NCBI GenBank assembly: GCA_000981645.1
Contig: LAQC01000002.1
Coordinates: 10,384-56,026 of the forward strand
DNA length: 45,643 nucleotides
Source of the DNA: Cryomorphaceae bacterium ASP10-05a
GTDB taxonomy: Bacteria; Bacteroidota; Bacteroidia; Flavobacteriales_D; Sanyastnellaceae
Reading direction: 5' to 3'
A program made the translations under genes and the position numbers. Under the pieces are notes generated by a model. The model did no database searches and was not told where the DNA came from. It saw nothing but the letters and a program-made list of their open reading frames with translations. Positions 1 to 9,619 of the stretch are shown piece after piece. The first letter of the stretch is position 1, and each line of letters begins with the position of its first letter.

Positions 1-1170
1 TCCACCAGAAACGAATGTAGATACCAATCCTATAGAGAATAACATAGCCGGTGTATAACGGATGTTTCCTCTCCAGAGAGTAGTTATATAGTTAAATGCT
101 TTTACCGCTGACGGAATGGCTATGAGTAGAGTTGTTATTACGAATAACCCTCCTAGCCACGGACTCATTCCTGTTAAGAACATATGGTGTCCCCAAACGA
201 TAAAGCTTAAAAACCCTATGGCCAGAATAGAACCAACCATGGCTTTGTATCCGAAAATAGGTTTTCTAGCATTAGTCGCTATTACTTCAGAACTTATACC
301 AAGTGCTGGAAGTAATACGATATACACCTCGGGGTGACCCAAGAACCAGAATAAATGTTGATATAGTATAGGTGAACCTCCGGTTACATCTAACGCTTCT
401 CCATCTATAAAAATATTGGAAAGGTAGAAAGCCGTACCCATTCCTCTGTCCATTAATAACAACACTACTGCTGACACTAAAACTGGGAATGATAATACTC
501 CTAAAATCGCTGTTACCAAGAATGCCCATATCGTCAAAGGCAGTCTCGTCATCTTCAGCCCTTTTGTTCTTAGGTTAACTATGGTTACTATATAGTTTAA
601 TCCTCCTATAAGTGAAGATACTACGAAAAGCACCATAGATAATAACCACATAGTCATTCCTAATCCAGAACCCGGCATAGCCTGAGGTAAAGCACTTAAT
701 GGTGGGTATACCGTCCATCCACCTGAAGCTGCTCCTGTTTCTATGAACAGAGATGAAATCATAATAACACTGGAAACGAAGAAAAACCAATAGGATAACA
801 TATTAAGAAACCCTGACGCCATATCTCTAGCTCCAATCTGAAGTGGAATAAGTAAGTTGGAGAAGGTTCCTGACAATCCTCCAGTCAATACAAAGAATAC
901 CATTATGGTCCCGTGTATAGTAACTAATGCTAAATAAGCATTTTGATTCATTACTCCTCCTGGCGCCCATCTATCCCCTAGAAACGCATTTAAAATCTCG
1001 AAAGACTCTCCTGGCCAACCTAGTTGGATCCTAAACAATACGGATAATAAGACAGCTATGACTCCCATAAAAACGGCAGTTATTAAAAACTGTCTCGAAA
1101 TCATCTTGTGATCTTGAGAAAAAACATACTTGCTAATAAAACTCTCTTTGTGTTGTGCGTGTTCTGCCAT
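1..1170 (-). CDS. coxA: Cytochrome c oxidase subunit I (3' part outside window)
   Basis: Catalytic subunit of a haem-copper oxidase in the cytoplasmic membrane, reducing oxygen to water and pumping protons. About 390 N-terminal codons are visible. They start at an ATG (MAEHAQHKESF) 23 bases after the coxB stop codon, and the frame stays open to the window edge. Visible family signatures are a low-spin haem histidine in TIHGTIMVFF, the CuB histidine and cross-linked tyrosine segment WFLGHPEVYIVLLP, and the paired CuB histidines in WGHHMFLTGM. Several hydrophobic membrane segments are present. It is the last visible gene of the actABCDEF-coxBA operon, so it is probably co-transcribed with Alternative Complex III, its electron donor. 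The C-terminal part, including the haem a/a3 histidine region, lies outside the window. The family call is very secure. Confidence 0.97.
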   Translation of the reverse strand, partial: MAEHAQHKESFISKYVFSQDHKMISRQFLITAVFMGVIAVLLSVLFRIQLGWPGESFEILNAFLGDRWAPGGVMNQNAYLALVTIHGTIMVFFVLTGGLSGTFSNLLIPLQIGARDMASGFLNMLSYWFFFVSSVIMISSLFIETGAASGGWTVYPPLSALPQAMPGSGLGMTMWLLSMVLFVVSSLIGGLNYIVTIVNLRTKGLKMTRLPLTIWAFLVTAILGVLSFPVLVSAVVLLLMDRGMGTAFYLSNIFIDGEALDVTGGSPILYQHLFWFLGHPEVYIVLLPALGISSEVIATNARKPIFGYKAMVGSILAIGFLSFIVWGHHMFLTGMSPWLGGLFVITTLLIAIPSAVKAFNYITTLWRGNIRYTPAMLFSIGLVSTFVSGG

Positions 1171-1193
1171 TTTGAACAATTTTTTCTATATTC

Positions 1194-2417
1194 TTATTTC
1201 TCAGCCACCGGCTCTAATTTACTTTCCTCTTCTTCATCAGTCTCTTCCGCTTCTCCTCCTAGGGATTCAGAAAATGTTTTCTGCTCTTCTAGCCAAGCCT
1301 GATATTCTTCTTCACTTTCAATAATTACTTTTACTGCCATATTGTTGTGCGAAGCACCGCACACTTTATTACAAAGCAGTATATAATCAAAGTTGGGATT
1401 ATCCTCCATTACTCTCATAGAATCCGTAGTAATAGTAGGTGTCATCTTAAACCTCGTAGGTATGCCTGGTACAGCATTCATTTGAGCTCTAAAGTGCGGC
1501 ATAAAAGCGGAGTGGATTACATCTCTAGAATTAAAGATAAACTCTACTTCTCTGCCTAAAGGCAAATGTAATTCACCCTTTACTAGTTTGTCGTCCTTAC
1601 CTGCCTTGAATTCTCCCGATGAAGCCTCTCTAGACGTGCTCACATCATTAATTCTTAGCTTGTGACGTTGTAGTCTATATATTTTATCCTCTAGAGCATC
1701 TACTTGAGATGGAGGAAGAAAATCGCCTTCTTCTTTCAACTTTTTCTCAATGCTTATGATTTCCTCATCTAGCTCAGCTATCTTTTCAATGATTAACTCA
1801 TCGCTAGCTATTCCTAACGGATTTGTTCCTGAGATAAGATTGTAATTAGAAAACCCTAGCTCACTATCTGCTCCAGGGTATCTGATTGTCCAATCAAATT
1901 GTTTAGCGTACACTTCCAATCGCACAGGATTCTCACTGGCTACTACATCTGTAATATCATTCCATATTCTTAATCCAAAAATGATTATGAAAGCTAACAC
2001 TATAGATGGAATGATTGTCCATATCATTTCCAATTTAGTACTGTGCGCAAAAAAGAATGCCTTCCTGTCTTCTCTATAGTAATACTTCCAAGAGAAGTAA
2101 AACAAAAACAGGTGTACTAAGAAGAAGACAATAGTGATAACCACTACGTTGACCATGAACAACATGTCTATATCATTCCCATGTGCCGATGCAGATACTG
2201 GTAAATAATCCCCATATACTATGTAAAAATAAATTACACCTGCAAAGAACACAAACATCCAAATGAGCATGAGCCATGCGTTCATTTTATTATCAGCTAA
2301 AGAAATGTCCTCCTCACGGTGATTTCTCAGCCTAGCTGCCAACTGGTATACTTTACTTAACTGCACTGCAGCTACTACACCAAGAACTATCGTTATTAAT
2401 ACTAGAAGACTAAACAT
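1194..2417 (-). CDS. coxB: Cytochrome c oxidase subunit II, long Bacteroidota form
   Basis: CuA-bearing subunit that takes electrons from cytochrome c or Complex III haems and passes them to subunit I. It has 407 residues, long for the family. Hydrophobic segments lie near residues 1-22, 47-70, 85-110 and 128-148, so there are more than the usual two membrane helices. The CuA site is complete: His302 (IHSAFMPHF) and Cys349, Cys353, His357, Met360 in LLCNKVCGASHNNM; the central acidic residue of the usual CxExC is lysine here. Residues about 205-275 form a charged, probably coiled-coil insertion within the cupredoxin domain, and the C-terminus is a very acidic tail. It lies between actF and coxA with short spacers. 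Identity is secure; the role of the insertion is unknown. Confidence 0.96.
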   Translation of the reverse strand: MFSLLVLITIVLGVVAAVQLSKVYQLAARLRNHREEDISLADNKMNAWLMLIWMFVFFAGVIYFYIVYGDYLPVSASAHGNDIDMLFMVNVVVITIVFFLVHLFLFYFSWKYYYREDRKAFFFAHSTKLEMIWTIIPSIVLAFIIIFGLRIWNDITDVVASENPVRLEVYAKQFDWTIRYPGADSELGFSNYNLISGTNPLGIASDELIIEKIAELDEEIISIEKKLKEEGDFLPPSQVDALEDKIYRLQRHKLRINDVSTSREASSGEFKAGKDDKLVKGELHLPLGREVEFIFNSRDVIHSAFMPHFRAQMNAVPGIPTRFKMTPTITTDSMRVMEDNPNFDYILLCNKVCGASHNNMAVKVIIESEEEYQAWLEEQKTFSESLGGEAEETDEEEESKLEPVAEK

Positions 2418-2443
2418 ATCTTTTCTTTCTATTCTTTAATTCA

Positions 2444-3718
2444 TTAAATACTGTGATGCTCACTTTCATCTATAAATGGATGATTCACTGGAACCATGGC
2501 CGCTTTCGTAAATGAGTTTAACATGAGGTATACAAACAATCCTAGAAAACCTAAGAACATTAACGGCTGCCACCACGAATAGTGAGAGTGTCCGTACATA
2601 GTTCCTGGCATTACTAGTAAGTAGACATCTACATAATGTCCAATTAAAATTAGACATCCTGTTAATCTTAAAAAAACTGGATTTCTTTTCGCATCACGCG
2701 CCATTAAAACTAAAAATGGAACTACAAAATTGATTACACACATTACAATCAAAGGTAATCCGTAATTCTCAAATCTTTGTTGATAATATATCACTTCTTC
2801 ACCTATATCTGCGTACCAAATAAGCAGGAACTGACACAATCCTAAATAACTCCAAAGCATACTGATTCCAAACATCCATTTTCCCAAATCATGGATGTGC
2901 GAATCGTTTACTTTAGGTAAAAATCCTTTATCTCTGAGGTAAAGCGTGGTAATCGTAGCAAAAATCATGAACGTCACCCACATACCAGAGAATACATACC
3001 ATCCATACATGGTGCTAAACCAGTGTGTGTCTATAGACATTAACCAGTCCCATGACAGAGTAGATGAGAACACGGCAAACAGTACTAAGAAAATAGCTGA
3101 ACGCTTAAACATTTTTACATGTAGCGTGGTTCCGTCTAAAGCGTCTTCTTCTATGGATTTTTTTCTAAACCAATTCCCAAACCAAATAAAAACACCTAAA
3201 TAGACTACTGTTCTAGCCCACCAAAATCCTTCATTCAGATAGGCCCTTTTATTCTTAATAATTTTGTCTATTCCTAAGTTGACTTGCGCGCCTGTGGCTT
3301 CTGCATCATTTGTATAAGTATCATGCTCGCCTTCAACTGATGCAGGAATTACAAACTCGGAATATGTCCCTGGATCCATCCAGTGATAAATGTGGTTTAA
3401 ATGTAATGTAGAGGCTACAAATACAATTACAAGAACAATGGAAAAAGCTGGAATGTTTCTATGAAAGATTCCTTCGAAAACTCTTTTTAATTGTGAACTC
3501 CAACCTACTTCAGCTGCGTATTGCAACGCATAGAAGAATAACCCCCCGAGCGCAATAGCCAAGAAATAGAATCCGCACACTAACAGATTAGACCAAAACT
3601 CCTGGCCTCCGTGATCGTGAGGGTTGTGACTATTAAGTCCACCTATAATGCCTATAACACCTAGCGCCATTAGGACGAAAGTGGTGATTTTGGCTCTTTT
3701 AGAAAAAACAAAATTCAT
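2444..3718 (-). CDS. actF: Alternative Complex III subunit ActF (NrfD-like membrane subunit)
   Basis: Multi-pass membrane subunit of Alternative Complex III, the quinol:cytochrome c oxidoreductase that replaces the bc1 complex in many Bacteroidota. It has 424 residues with about ten hydrophobic segments. Internal sequence such as LSWDWLMSIDTHWFSTMYGW and the periplasmic-side HYSWWQP region is typical of the annotated quinol:cytochrome c oxidoreductase quinone-binding subunit 2. It is a paralogue of the ActC/NrfD fold. Its place between actE and coxB matches the known actABCDEF order. The start ATG (MNFVFSKRAK) follows actE by 39 bases. In solved complexes ActC, not ActF, is thought to hold the main quinol site, so a direct quinone role here is uncertain. 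Confidence 0.93.
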   Translation of the reverse strand: MNFVFSKRAKITTFVLMALGVIGIIGGLNSHNPHDHGGQEFWSNLLVCGFYFLAIALGGLFFYALQYAAEVGWSSQLKRVFEGIFHRNIPAFSIVLVIVFVASTLHLNHIYHWMDPGTYSEFVIPASVEGEHDTYTNDAEATGAQVNLGIDKIIKNKRAYLNEGFWWARTVVYLGVFIWFGNWFRKKSIEEDALDGTTLHVKMFKRSAIFLVLFAVFSSTLSWDWLMSIDTHWFSTMYGWYVFSGMWVTFMIFATITTLYLRDKGFLPKVNDSHIHDLGKWMFGISMLWSYLGLCQFLLIWYADIGEEVIYYQQRFENYGLPLIVMCVINFVVPFLVLMARDAKRNPVFLRLTGCLILIGHYVDVYLLVMPGTMYGHSHYSWWQPLMFLGFLGLFVYLMLNSFTKAAMVPVNHPFIDESEHHSI

Positions 3719-3757
3719 GTTTCTTTTTCTTTGAATTCTTTAATATTATCCTTAGAC

Positions 3758-4423
3758 TTATTTAGAAGCGATAACCCCATCAGCTGTATCTTCTTCTGAC
3801 TCCTCAGGACCGTCTCCCATTAAGACTTTCACATACTGTATTACTTGCCACCTTTCCTTCTGGTTTAAGATATAGGCATGAGAGCCCATTAATCCTTTTC
3901 CGTAAGTTATGGTATGAAACATCTTTCCTTCAGCTAATCCCTTTCTTGATGCGTAAGAAGGTACTGCTGGATATTTCCCCCCTGACTTTTGAGTTATACT
4001 TCCATCACCTCCGCCTTTCTCACCGTGGCATTGGATACAAAACTTTTCAAAAAGTACTTGTCCTGCTGCTGTGCTCTCAGGTGAAGTAGGTAATGGACTT
4101 TTAAATCCAACTCCTGCTCCTTCATATCCCGCCACTGTATTAGGGTAAGGATAGGGTGCGTTATACGCTAATTGATCTCCTCCTCTGTAAGGAATGGTTC
4201 CTTCTACGGGGATTCTTACAGACTGCTTCAATCTCATAACCTTCGCACTGTCTGAAGTCATTCCAGGCTTGAATTCATCAAAACCGTAATCCACGTAAGC
4301 CTCAATAGCTGGAGAACGATACATGTCAGGCATGTATTCTAACCCTGGACTATTCTTATCTGTTACACATGAAGCGAAACAAAGAGAAACAATAGCTGCT
4401 ATAATTAACTGTGTCTTTTTCAT
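3758..4423 (-). CDS. actE: Alternative Complex III subunit ActE, mono-haem cytochrome c lipoprotein
   Basis: Periplasm-facing mono-haem cytochrome c of Alternative Complex III, held by a lipid anchor. I chose the ATG at 4423, which gives 221 residues and starts MKKTQLIIAA directly before a lipoprotein signal ending FASC (Cys19). The alternative is a GTG at 4442-4444 that adds seven residues and would overlap actD. The ATG lies 4 bases after the actD stop, which fits tight coupling. One haem site is present, CIQCH at residues 129-133, followed by the GGGDGS segment typical of these class I cytochromes and several methionines that could be the axial ligand. The C-terminal tail is acidic. The operon position makes the assignment firm. 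Confidence 0.94.
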   Translation of the reverse strand: MKKTQLIIAAIVSLCFASCVTDKNSPGLEYMPDMYRSPAIEAYVDYGFDEFKPGMTSDSAKVMRLKQSVRIPVEGTIPYRGGDQLAYNAPYPYPNTVAGYEGAGVGFKSPLPTSPESTAAGQVLFEKFCIQCHGEKGGGDGSITQKSGGKYPAVPSYASRKGLAEGKMFHTITYGKGLMGSHAYILNQKERWQVIQYVKVLMGDGPEESEEDTADGVIASK

Positions 4424-4427
4424 GTGA

Positions 4428-4961
4428 TTAATATTCTTTTTCACTTAATTCTTCTGGATTTGTAGATGACAATATTTGAGAAATATCAGCTACACTCATT
4501 GAACTATTTTCATCTGTTGTGACCTCCATTATAAATCTATCGTTAGTAGATCTTGGATGTGGATTGTCAGCTATCATCCCTGGAACTGTTCCGTTTCTTA
4601 ACAAATAAGTAATGGACATTCCATGCGCTCCACAGAGAACACTGAACTCAAACGTCACTGGTAAGAATGAGGTGATATTATTGATGAGGCTTTGATTTGG
4701 TTTACCACCAATATTCATAGGCCAATCACTTATCATGAAATACCACATCCCTAAAAGAGCTAGTGAGGTTCCAGTTAAAGCGTACATAAATGCACATATA
4801 GCTAAACGAGTTCTTTTCACTCCTATAATAGGATCTATTCCATGTATAGGGAATGGTGAAAACACCTCCTTTACTCTTATACCTTTGTCAACGATTAGTT
4901 GAGCTGCTTCTTTCAGCTTATCATCATCGTCATACATTGCATGAAAGACTTTTCTTGCCAT
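4428..4961 (-). CDS. actD: Alternative Complex III subunit ActD (DUF3341)
   Basis: Membrane subunit of Alternative Complex III belonging to the DUF3341 family. It has 177 residues. An N-terminal soluble stretch (MARKVFHAMYDDDDKL, then a region resembling the family motif around VKEVFSPFPIHGID) is followed by two hydrophobic helices at about residues 55-80 and 100-120. The SPFPIHG-like segment is a recognisable mark of this family. The subunit carries no cofactor motif; in solved complexes it packs between ActC and ActF as a structural part. It begins 23 bases after actC ends and is followed after four bases by the actE ATG. Confidence 0.94.
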   Translation of the reverse strand: MARKVFHAMYDDDDKLKEAAQLIVDKGIRVKEVFSPFPIHGIDPIIGVKRTRLAICAFMYALTGTSLALLGMWYFMISDWPMNIGGKPNQSLINNITSFLPVTFEFSVLCGAHGMSITYLLRNGTVPGMIADNPHPRSTNDRFIMEVTTDENSSMSVADISQILSSTNPEELSEKEY

Positions 4962-4983
4962 GTTCTAATTTTTATTTCGTTAT

Positions 4984-6357
4984 CTAGTGATCTGCCTTTT
5001 TAAAGTTCTCACCAGAAGATTTTAATATTGTTTTTAACTCATTTAATGCCAATACCGGGAAGAACCTAGCAAACAGTAAGAAAAGAGTCATGAAAATTCC
5101 TAAGGTTCCTACAAAGATTCCTAAATCAACAAATGTAGAGTGGAACTCACTCCATGAGGATGGTAGGTAATCTCTGTGCAGTGATGTAACGATAATTACA
5201 TATCTCTCATACCACATCCCGAGATTAATGATTAGCGACATTATAAAAGTGAACATTAAACTAGTTCTTAGCTTTTTGAACCAGAATAACTGTGGACTTA
5301 CAACGTTACAAGTCATCATAATGGCATAAGACCACCAGTAAGGCCCTGTAGCTCTATTGATAAATGCATAAGATTCATACTCGACACCTGAGTACCAAGA
5401 AATAAAAAGCTCAGTAATGTAAGCTACACCAACGATAGAACCTGTAACAATAATTACAATGTTCATATACTCCACATGTTTCGTATGAATATATGCCTCA
5501 AGCCCCATCACTTTTCTCATAATTAGTAGAAGCGTAAGAACCATAGCAAAACCAGAAAATACCGCACCAGAAACAAAATACGGCGGGAATATGGTAGTAT
5601 GCCAACCTGGAATTATGGCAGTGGCAAAATCCATAGATACAATCGAGTGAACAGAGAACACAAGCGGGGTAGCTATACCTGCTAACACTAATGAAACCTC
5701 TTCAAATCTTGTCCAATGCTTAGCCCTTCCAGACCAACCAAAACTCAATGCTGTATACAATTTCTTTCTCCAACCACCAGTAACTTTATCTCTAATAGTA
5801 GCGAAATCTGGTATTAAACCAATGTACCAAAAAACAAGTGATACTGAAAAGTAAGTAGAAATCGCAAACACATCCCAAAGAAGCGGTGAGTTAAAGTTTA
5901 CCCAAAGCGAACCAAACTGGTTCGGTAAAGGGAACACCCAGTAAGCTTGCCAGATTCTACCCATATGAATACCCGGGAAAAGTGCTGCCATCATTACCGC
6001 AAATATGGTCATGGCTTCTGCAGAACGGTTTATAGCCATTCTCCATTTCTGTCTAAACAGAAGAAGTACGGCTGATATTAGCGTTCCGGCATGGCCTATT
6101 CCCACCCACCAAACGAAGTTAGTTATATCCCATGCCCATCCAACTGTTTTATTCAGACCCCATGTTCCAATTCCAACTCCCAGTAAATAGAGAATGTTAC
6201 CTATACCCCAAGCAGCTACTATTCCGCTTATGGTGATCAACACTTTCCACCACATAGTAGGCGACCCTACTATAGGAGCCATTACATCCTCAGTAATCTG
6301 AGAATAAGACTTATCACCTAGTATCAGGGGTTCTCTTATGGCTGCTTCTTTTTGCAT
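4984..6357 (-). CDS. actC: Alternative Complex III subunit ActC (NrfD-like, quinol-binding)
   Basis: NrfD/PsrC-family integral membrane subunit that is thought to oxidise menaquinol in Alternative Complex III. It has 457 residues with about ten membrane helices and a soluble N-terminus (MQKEAAIREPLILGDKSY). Diagnostic pieces include WDITNFVWWVGIGHAGTLIS, FPGIHMGRIWQAYW and VSMDFATAIIPGWHTTIFPP, which are typical of quinol:cytochrome c oxidoreductase membrane subunits; the conserved His and Asp in these lie near the expected quinone pocket. It sits between actB and actD and is separated from actB by 13 bases, so it is surely co-transcribed. Confidence 0.95.
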   Translation of the reverse strand: MQKEAAIREPLILGDKSYSQITEDVMAPIVGSPTMWWKVLITISGIVAAWGIGNILYLLGVGIGTWGLNKTVGWAWDITNFVWWVGIGHAGTLISAVLLLFRQKWRMAINRSAEAMTIFAVMMAALFPGIHMGRIWQAYWVFPLPNQFGSLWVNFNSPLLWDVFAISTYFSVSLVFWYIGLIPDFATIRDKVTGGWRKKLYTALSFGWSGRAKHWTRFEEVSLVLAGIATPLVFSVHSIVSMDFATAIIPGWHTTIFPPYFVSGAVFSGFAMVLTLLLIMRKVMGLEAYIHTKHVEYMNIVIIVTGSIVGVAYITELFISWYSGVEYESYAFINRATGPYWWSYAIMMTCNVVSPQLFWFKKLRTSLMFTFIMSLIINLGMWYERYVIIVTSLHRDYLPSSWSEFHSTFVDLGIFVGTLGIFMTLFLLFARFFPVLALNELKTILKSSGENFKKADH

Positions 6358-6370
6358 ACTATCTTATCTT

Positions 6371-9300
6371 TTAAGCTTCAGTATTTCTTACTATGGTCTG
6401 GTAATAGATATTAGGCTGTACACCTATTTCTTCTAGTGCTCCATAAGCTCTATTATCCGCAGACAATTGAGTCACCACCGATTTTTTATCATTTAAATCA
6501 CCAAACGTAATCGCATTTGCAGGACAAGCCTCAGCACATGCTGTTTGGATAGATCCATCTGGAACTGGTGTGCTTGCTTTCTTAGCCTCCAGTTTACCTG
6601 ATTGGATTCTTTGAACACATAAACTACATTTCTCCATAACCCCTCTAGATCTTACAGTCACATCTGGATTAAGAACCATTCTACCATACTCCTGTTGAGA
6701 AACGTTTATATGCTTGAATTTTTTATATGCCTGGTAGTTAAACCAATTGAATCTTCTTACTTTATAAGGACAGTTGTTAGCACAATACCTCGTACCTATA
6801 CATCTGTTATAAGTCATCTGGTTAAGCCCTTCATTACTGTGAGTGGTAGCCGCTACTGGACATACAGTTTCACAAGGAGCATGATTACAATGCTGACACA
6901 TCATAGGCATGTGAACCGTTTGAGGTGCGTCCTCTGGATTCTCCATGTCTGCGTATGCTCCAATAACTCCAAGACCCTTCTCCTCTATTGTTTCAGTATC
7001 GTTAATGGACTTAATTTCAGATGAGTAGTATCTGTCTATTCTCATCCAGTGCATGTCTCTATGACGGTGCACTTCATCTTTTCCTACTACAGGTACATTG
7101 TTCTCAATATGACACGCTGTTACACAAGCGCTACATCCGTTACACGAACCTAAATCGATACTCATGCCCCATCTATGGCCTACTTGCTCTACCGAGTGAG
7201 CTTCCCATAAATCAAAGTTTCTTACATGGCTTTTATCTCTGCCATCTAAAACTCCGTCATTATTCGTGTCTTCATGTACTACCAGACCTGGCATTACATT
7301 ATATGTAGACATTCCTTTAAGCTTATTCTTTTCTTTTTCGAATTGAGCTAAAACTGTTTCTTTAACTATAGAATCTCTTCCCATCACAGTACTGTGCATC
7401 TGTGTAGAAGCTATTTTATATTCCTCTTCAGTTAGTTCTAGCGTAGCAATGTTTGAATACACAGAATCTCCAGCTACAGAAGAAACAAATCCAAATACAT
7501 TAGCTCCTATAGGAGTTCTAACAGCATTCTCATCAGTGCCAGCATTGAGATAATCTCCATACTCTCCTGTTTGATAAGCTGCTCGTCCTATTAATTCATC
7601 CCCTGCTCCTCTACCATAACCTACTGCTATACCTATCGTCTTAGACGCTTGACCTGGCTGAGGCATAATTGGTAAATTAACTGTCTTTCCGTTTACCGTC
7701 ACATTGGCTTTGATAGCGAATGTTCTCTGACCTAAATAAATATGATCTCCTATACCAAGCTCTCTCATATCAGAAGGAGACATAGTAATGTAGTTATCCC
7801 ATGTTACTTTGGTCATAGGATCAGGAAGCTCTTGAAGGAAAGGATTATTGGCATGATCCCCAGCTCCCATTCCTATCTTCTCGTAAAGCTTCACCTCCCA
7901 ATCTCCAGTTTTAGCACCTTTAGCAGCAACTAAAGCAGCGCTTATATTATTTGCTGACACTGTCTCTTCTCCCTTAGAAGTTGATTCAGTTCCAGAATTA
8001 TTGTTTAACTCCATACTAGCACCTGCCCATACACCTGTCATAACTGCCTTGTTCCAAGAGTCATCGAAGTGCTTAGTAGCTTCTGAATATGAAGAATTAT
8101 AATTTGTTCTTAAGTAGTTATACCAAGACATGTCATTATCCGCCCATTTTAATAGACTCTCTTGAGCTGGTCTGGTACTCCATAATTTATTTATAGCTGG
8201 CTGAGAGATGTCTGTTCTTCCTTCGTAAGGAGAGAAGTCATTCCATGATTCTAGGAAGTGATTATCAGGACACATGTACTTACACTTAGAACCTGTCTCG
8301 TCAGCATACTTATTTAAAGAAATGGACGTCTTTACCTTTGCAAGGCCTAAAACAAACTCTTCTGCATTAGCCAAAGAATACGCAGGGTTAACTCCCATTA
8401 CGATAAGAGCTCCTACTCTACCAGAGTTCATATCCTTCACTAGGTTAGTTACTTTCGTGTCGTCTCCCTGGAAGAAATTAATCCCTTGAGAAGAATCTAC
8501 AGTAACTCCTTCGTTCCCTAATACTTTATTTATTTCAGCTACTATTTTCTGAACATTAGAATCGTTACTTCCTGTAACGACTAAAGAAGCTCCCTTCTCT
8601 TTATTTTCTCTTAACTTAGCTACAGCCTTATCCAAATTATCCTGAATGGCCCTTTCAAACTTATCTGCAGCACCTCCTGTTAATGTCTCATATATAGCAG
8701 CTGCTATTTTACCTTCATCAGAAGGCTTAATTAAAGCTCTGTAATCTGCATTGGAACCGGTAAGTGACATATTCGTCTCAAACTGATAATGCTGAGACAT
8801 CCAAGAACCTTCTGGTTGTCTTCTCTTTGTATATTGTGCTTGAAACACATTAGGCGTTAACCATGTTCCTATGAAATCTGCAGCGATAGAAACGATAGTT
8901 CTAGCTTTAGAGAAATCATACTTAGGTATTACTCCGTTATTCGCTTTCTTCAGCCCGCTATATGATACAGCATCATACTGAATTAATTCAGCATTGTGTT
9001 TAGCAGCAAATTCTGAAACAGCCTTCTTAGCAGTAGGACTTATTATAGTGGAACTTAAAATCTTTATGTTAGACGCGGAAGCTAGCTCTCCTGCTATAGC
9101 ACTATCCACTTGAGACCAAGTCTTAGCGGCATCACCCATTTGAGGCCCTCTTAATCTCTCTTCATCATAAAGAGAAATAACCGAAGAGTTGATTCTAGCG
9201 TTTAACCCACCTTCACCGAAATCTTTATTAGGCTTAATGAAAATAGGTCTCCCTTCTCTAGTTTTCACTAAGATATTCCCATAATCATTTCCATCATAAT

Positions 9301-9595
9301 AGGTGCTAGCATAATAATTAGCTATACCAGGAACTATTTCAGCCGGCCTATTGATGTATGGAATAGATTTGATTACAGGTGCTTCACAAGCTGCCAATGT
9401 AGCTGCCGTAACGCTGAAACCCATAAACTTCAGGAAATCTCTTCTTGGTGTAGAGGTTTCATCTAAACTTTCTTCAGCTAAAAACTCACTAGCTGCCTGC
9501 GTTTCCGCAGTAAATTCGTTTTGAACAGACTCTTTATACCCTTCAGTTCCGTGAAGTTCGTCTAATCCTGTCCAGTATTTTTTGGTTACTCCCAT
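6371..9595 (-). CDS. actB: Alternative Complex III subunit ActB, molybdopterin-like plus iron-sulfur fusion
   Basis: Large periplasmic electron-transfer subunit of Alternative Complex III, 1074 residues. A twin-arginine signal motif (PRRDFLKFMGF, arginines 51-52) is followed by a hydrophobic stretch ending LAAC (Cys70), so the mature protein may be a Tat-exported lipoprotein. Residues about 75-750 resemble the molybdopterin oxidoreductase fold, which in this complex carries no molybdenum cofactor. From about residue 815 to 1030 there are four ferredoxin-type cysteine clusters: CNGCSACVTACH, CQHCNHAPCETVCP, the CIGTRYCANNCPYK segment, and CSLCVQRI with CAEACP. They should hold three [4Fe-4S] and one [3Fe-4S] centre, as in characterised complexes. 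The two halves are separate proteins in related molybdoenzymes, but the fusion is normal for ActB. Confidence 0.95.
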   Translation of the reverse strand: MGVTKKYWTGLDELHGTEGYKESVQNEFTAETQAASEFLAEESLDETSTPRRDFLKFMGFSVTAATLAACEAPVIKSIPYINRPAEIVPGIANYYASTYYDGNDYGNILVKTREGRPIFIKPNKDFGEGGLNARINSSVISLYDEERLRGPQMGDAAKTWSQVDSAIAGELASASNIKILSSTIISPTAKKAVSEFAAKHNAELIQYDAVSYSGLKKANNGVIPKYDFSKARTIVSIAADFIGTWLTPNVFQAQYTKRRQPEGSWMSQHYQFETNMSLTGSNADYRALIKPSDEGKIAAAIYETLTGGAADKFERAIQDNLDKAVAKLRENKEKGASLVVTGSNDSNVQKIVAEINKVLGNEGVTVDSSQGINFFQGDDTKVTNLVKDMNSGRVGALIVMGVNPAYSLANAEEFVLGLAKVKTSISLNKYADETGSKCKYMCPDNHFLESWNDFSPYEGRTDISQPAINKLWSTRPAQESLLKWADNDMSWYNYLRTNYNSSYSEATKHFDDSWNKAVMTGVWAGASMELNNNSGTESTSKGEETVSANNISAALVAAKGAKTGDWEVKLYEKIGMGAGDHANNPFLQELPDPMTKVTWDNYITMSPSDMRELGIGDHIYLGQRTFAIKANVTVNGKTVNLPIMPQPGQASKTIGIAVGYGRGAGDELIGRAAYQTGEYGDYLNAGTDENAVRTPIGANVFGFVSSVAGDSVYSNIATLELTEEEYKIASTQMHSTVMGRDSIVKETVLAQFEKEKNKLKGMSTYNVMPGLVVHEDTNNDGVLDGRDKSHVRNFDLWEAHSVEQVGHRWGMSIDLGSCNGCSACVTACHIENNVPVVGKDEVHRHRDMHWMRIDRYYSSEIKSINDTETIEEKGLGVIGAYADMENPEDAPQTVHMPMMCQHCNHAPCETVCPVAATTHSNEGLNQMTYNRCIGTRYCANNCPYKVRRFNWFNYQAYKKFKHINVSQQEYGRMVLNPDVTVRSRGVMEKCSLCVQRIQSGKLEAKKASTPVPDGSIQTACAEACPANAITFGDLNDKKSVVTQLSADNRAYGALEEIGVQPNIYYQTIVRNTEA

Positions 9596-9619
9596 TTTTT
9601 TCTCTCTAAGAATTATGGT

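Noticed and set aside
4424-4444. GTG start at 4444 for actE
   Set aside because: It overlaps actD and adds residues before a complete lipoprotein signal; the ATG at 4423 just after the actD stop fits better.
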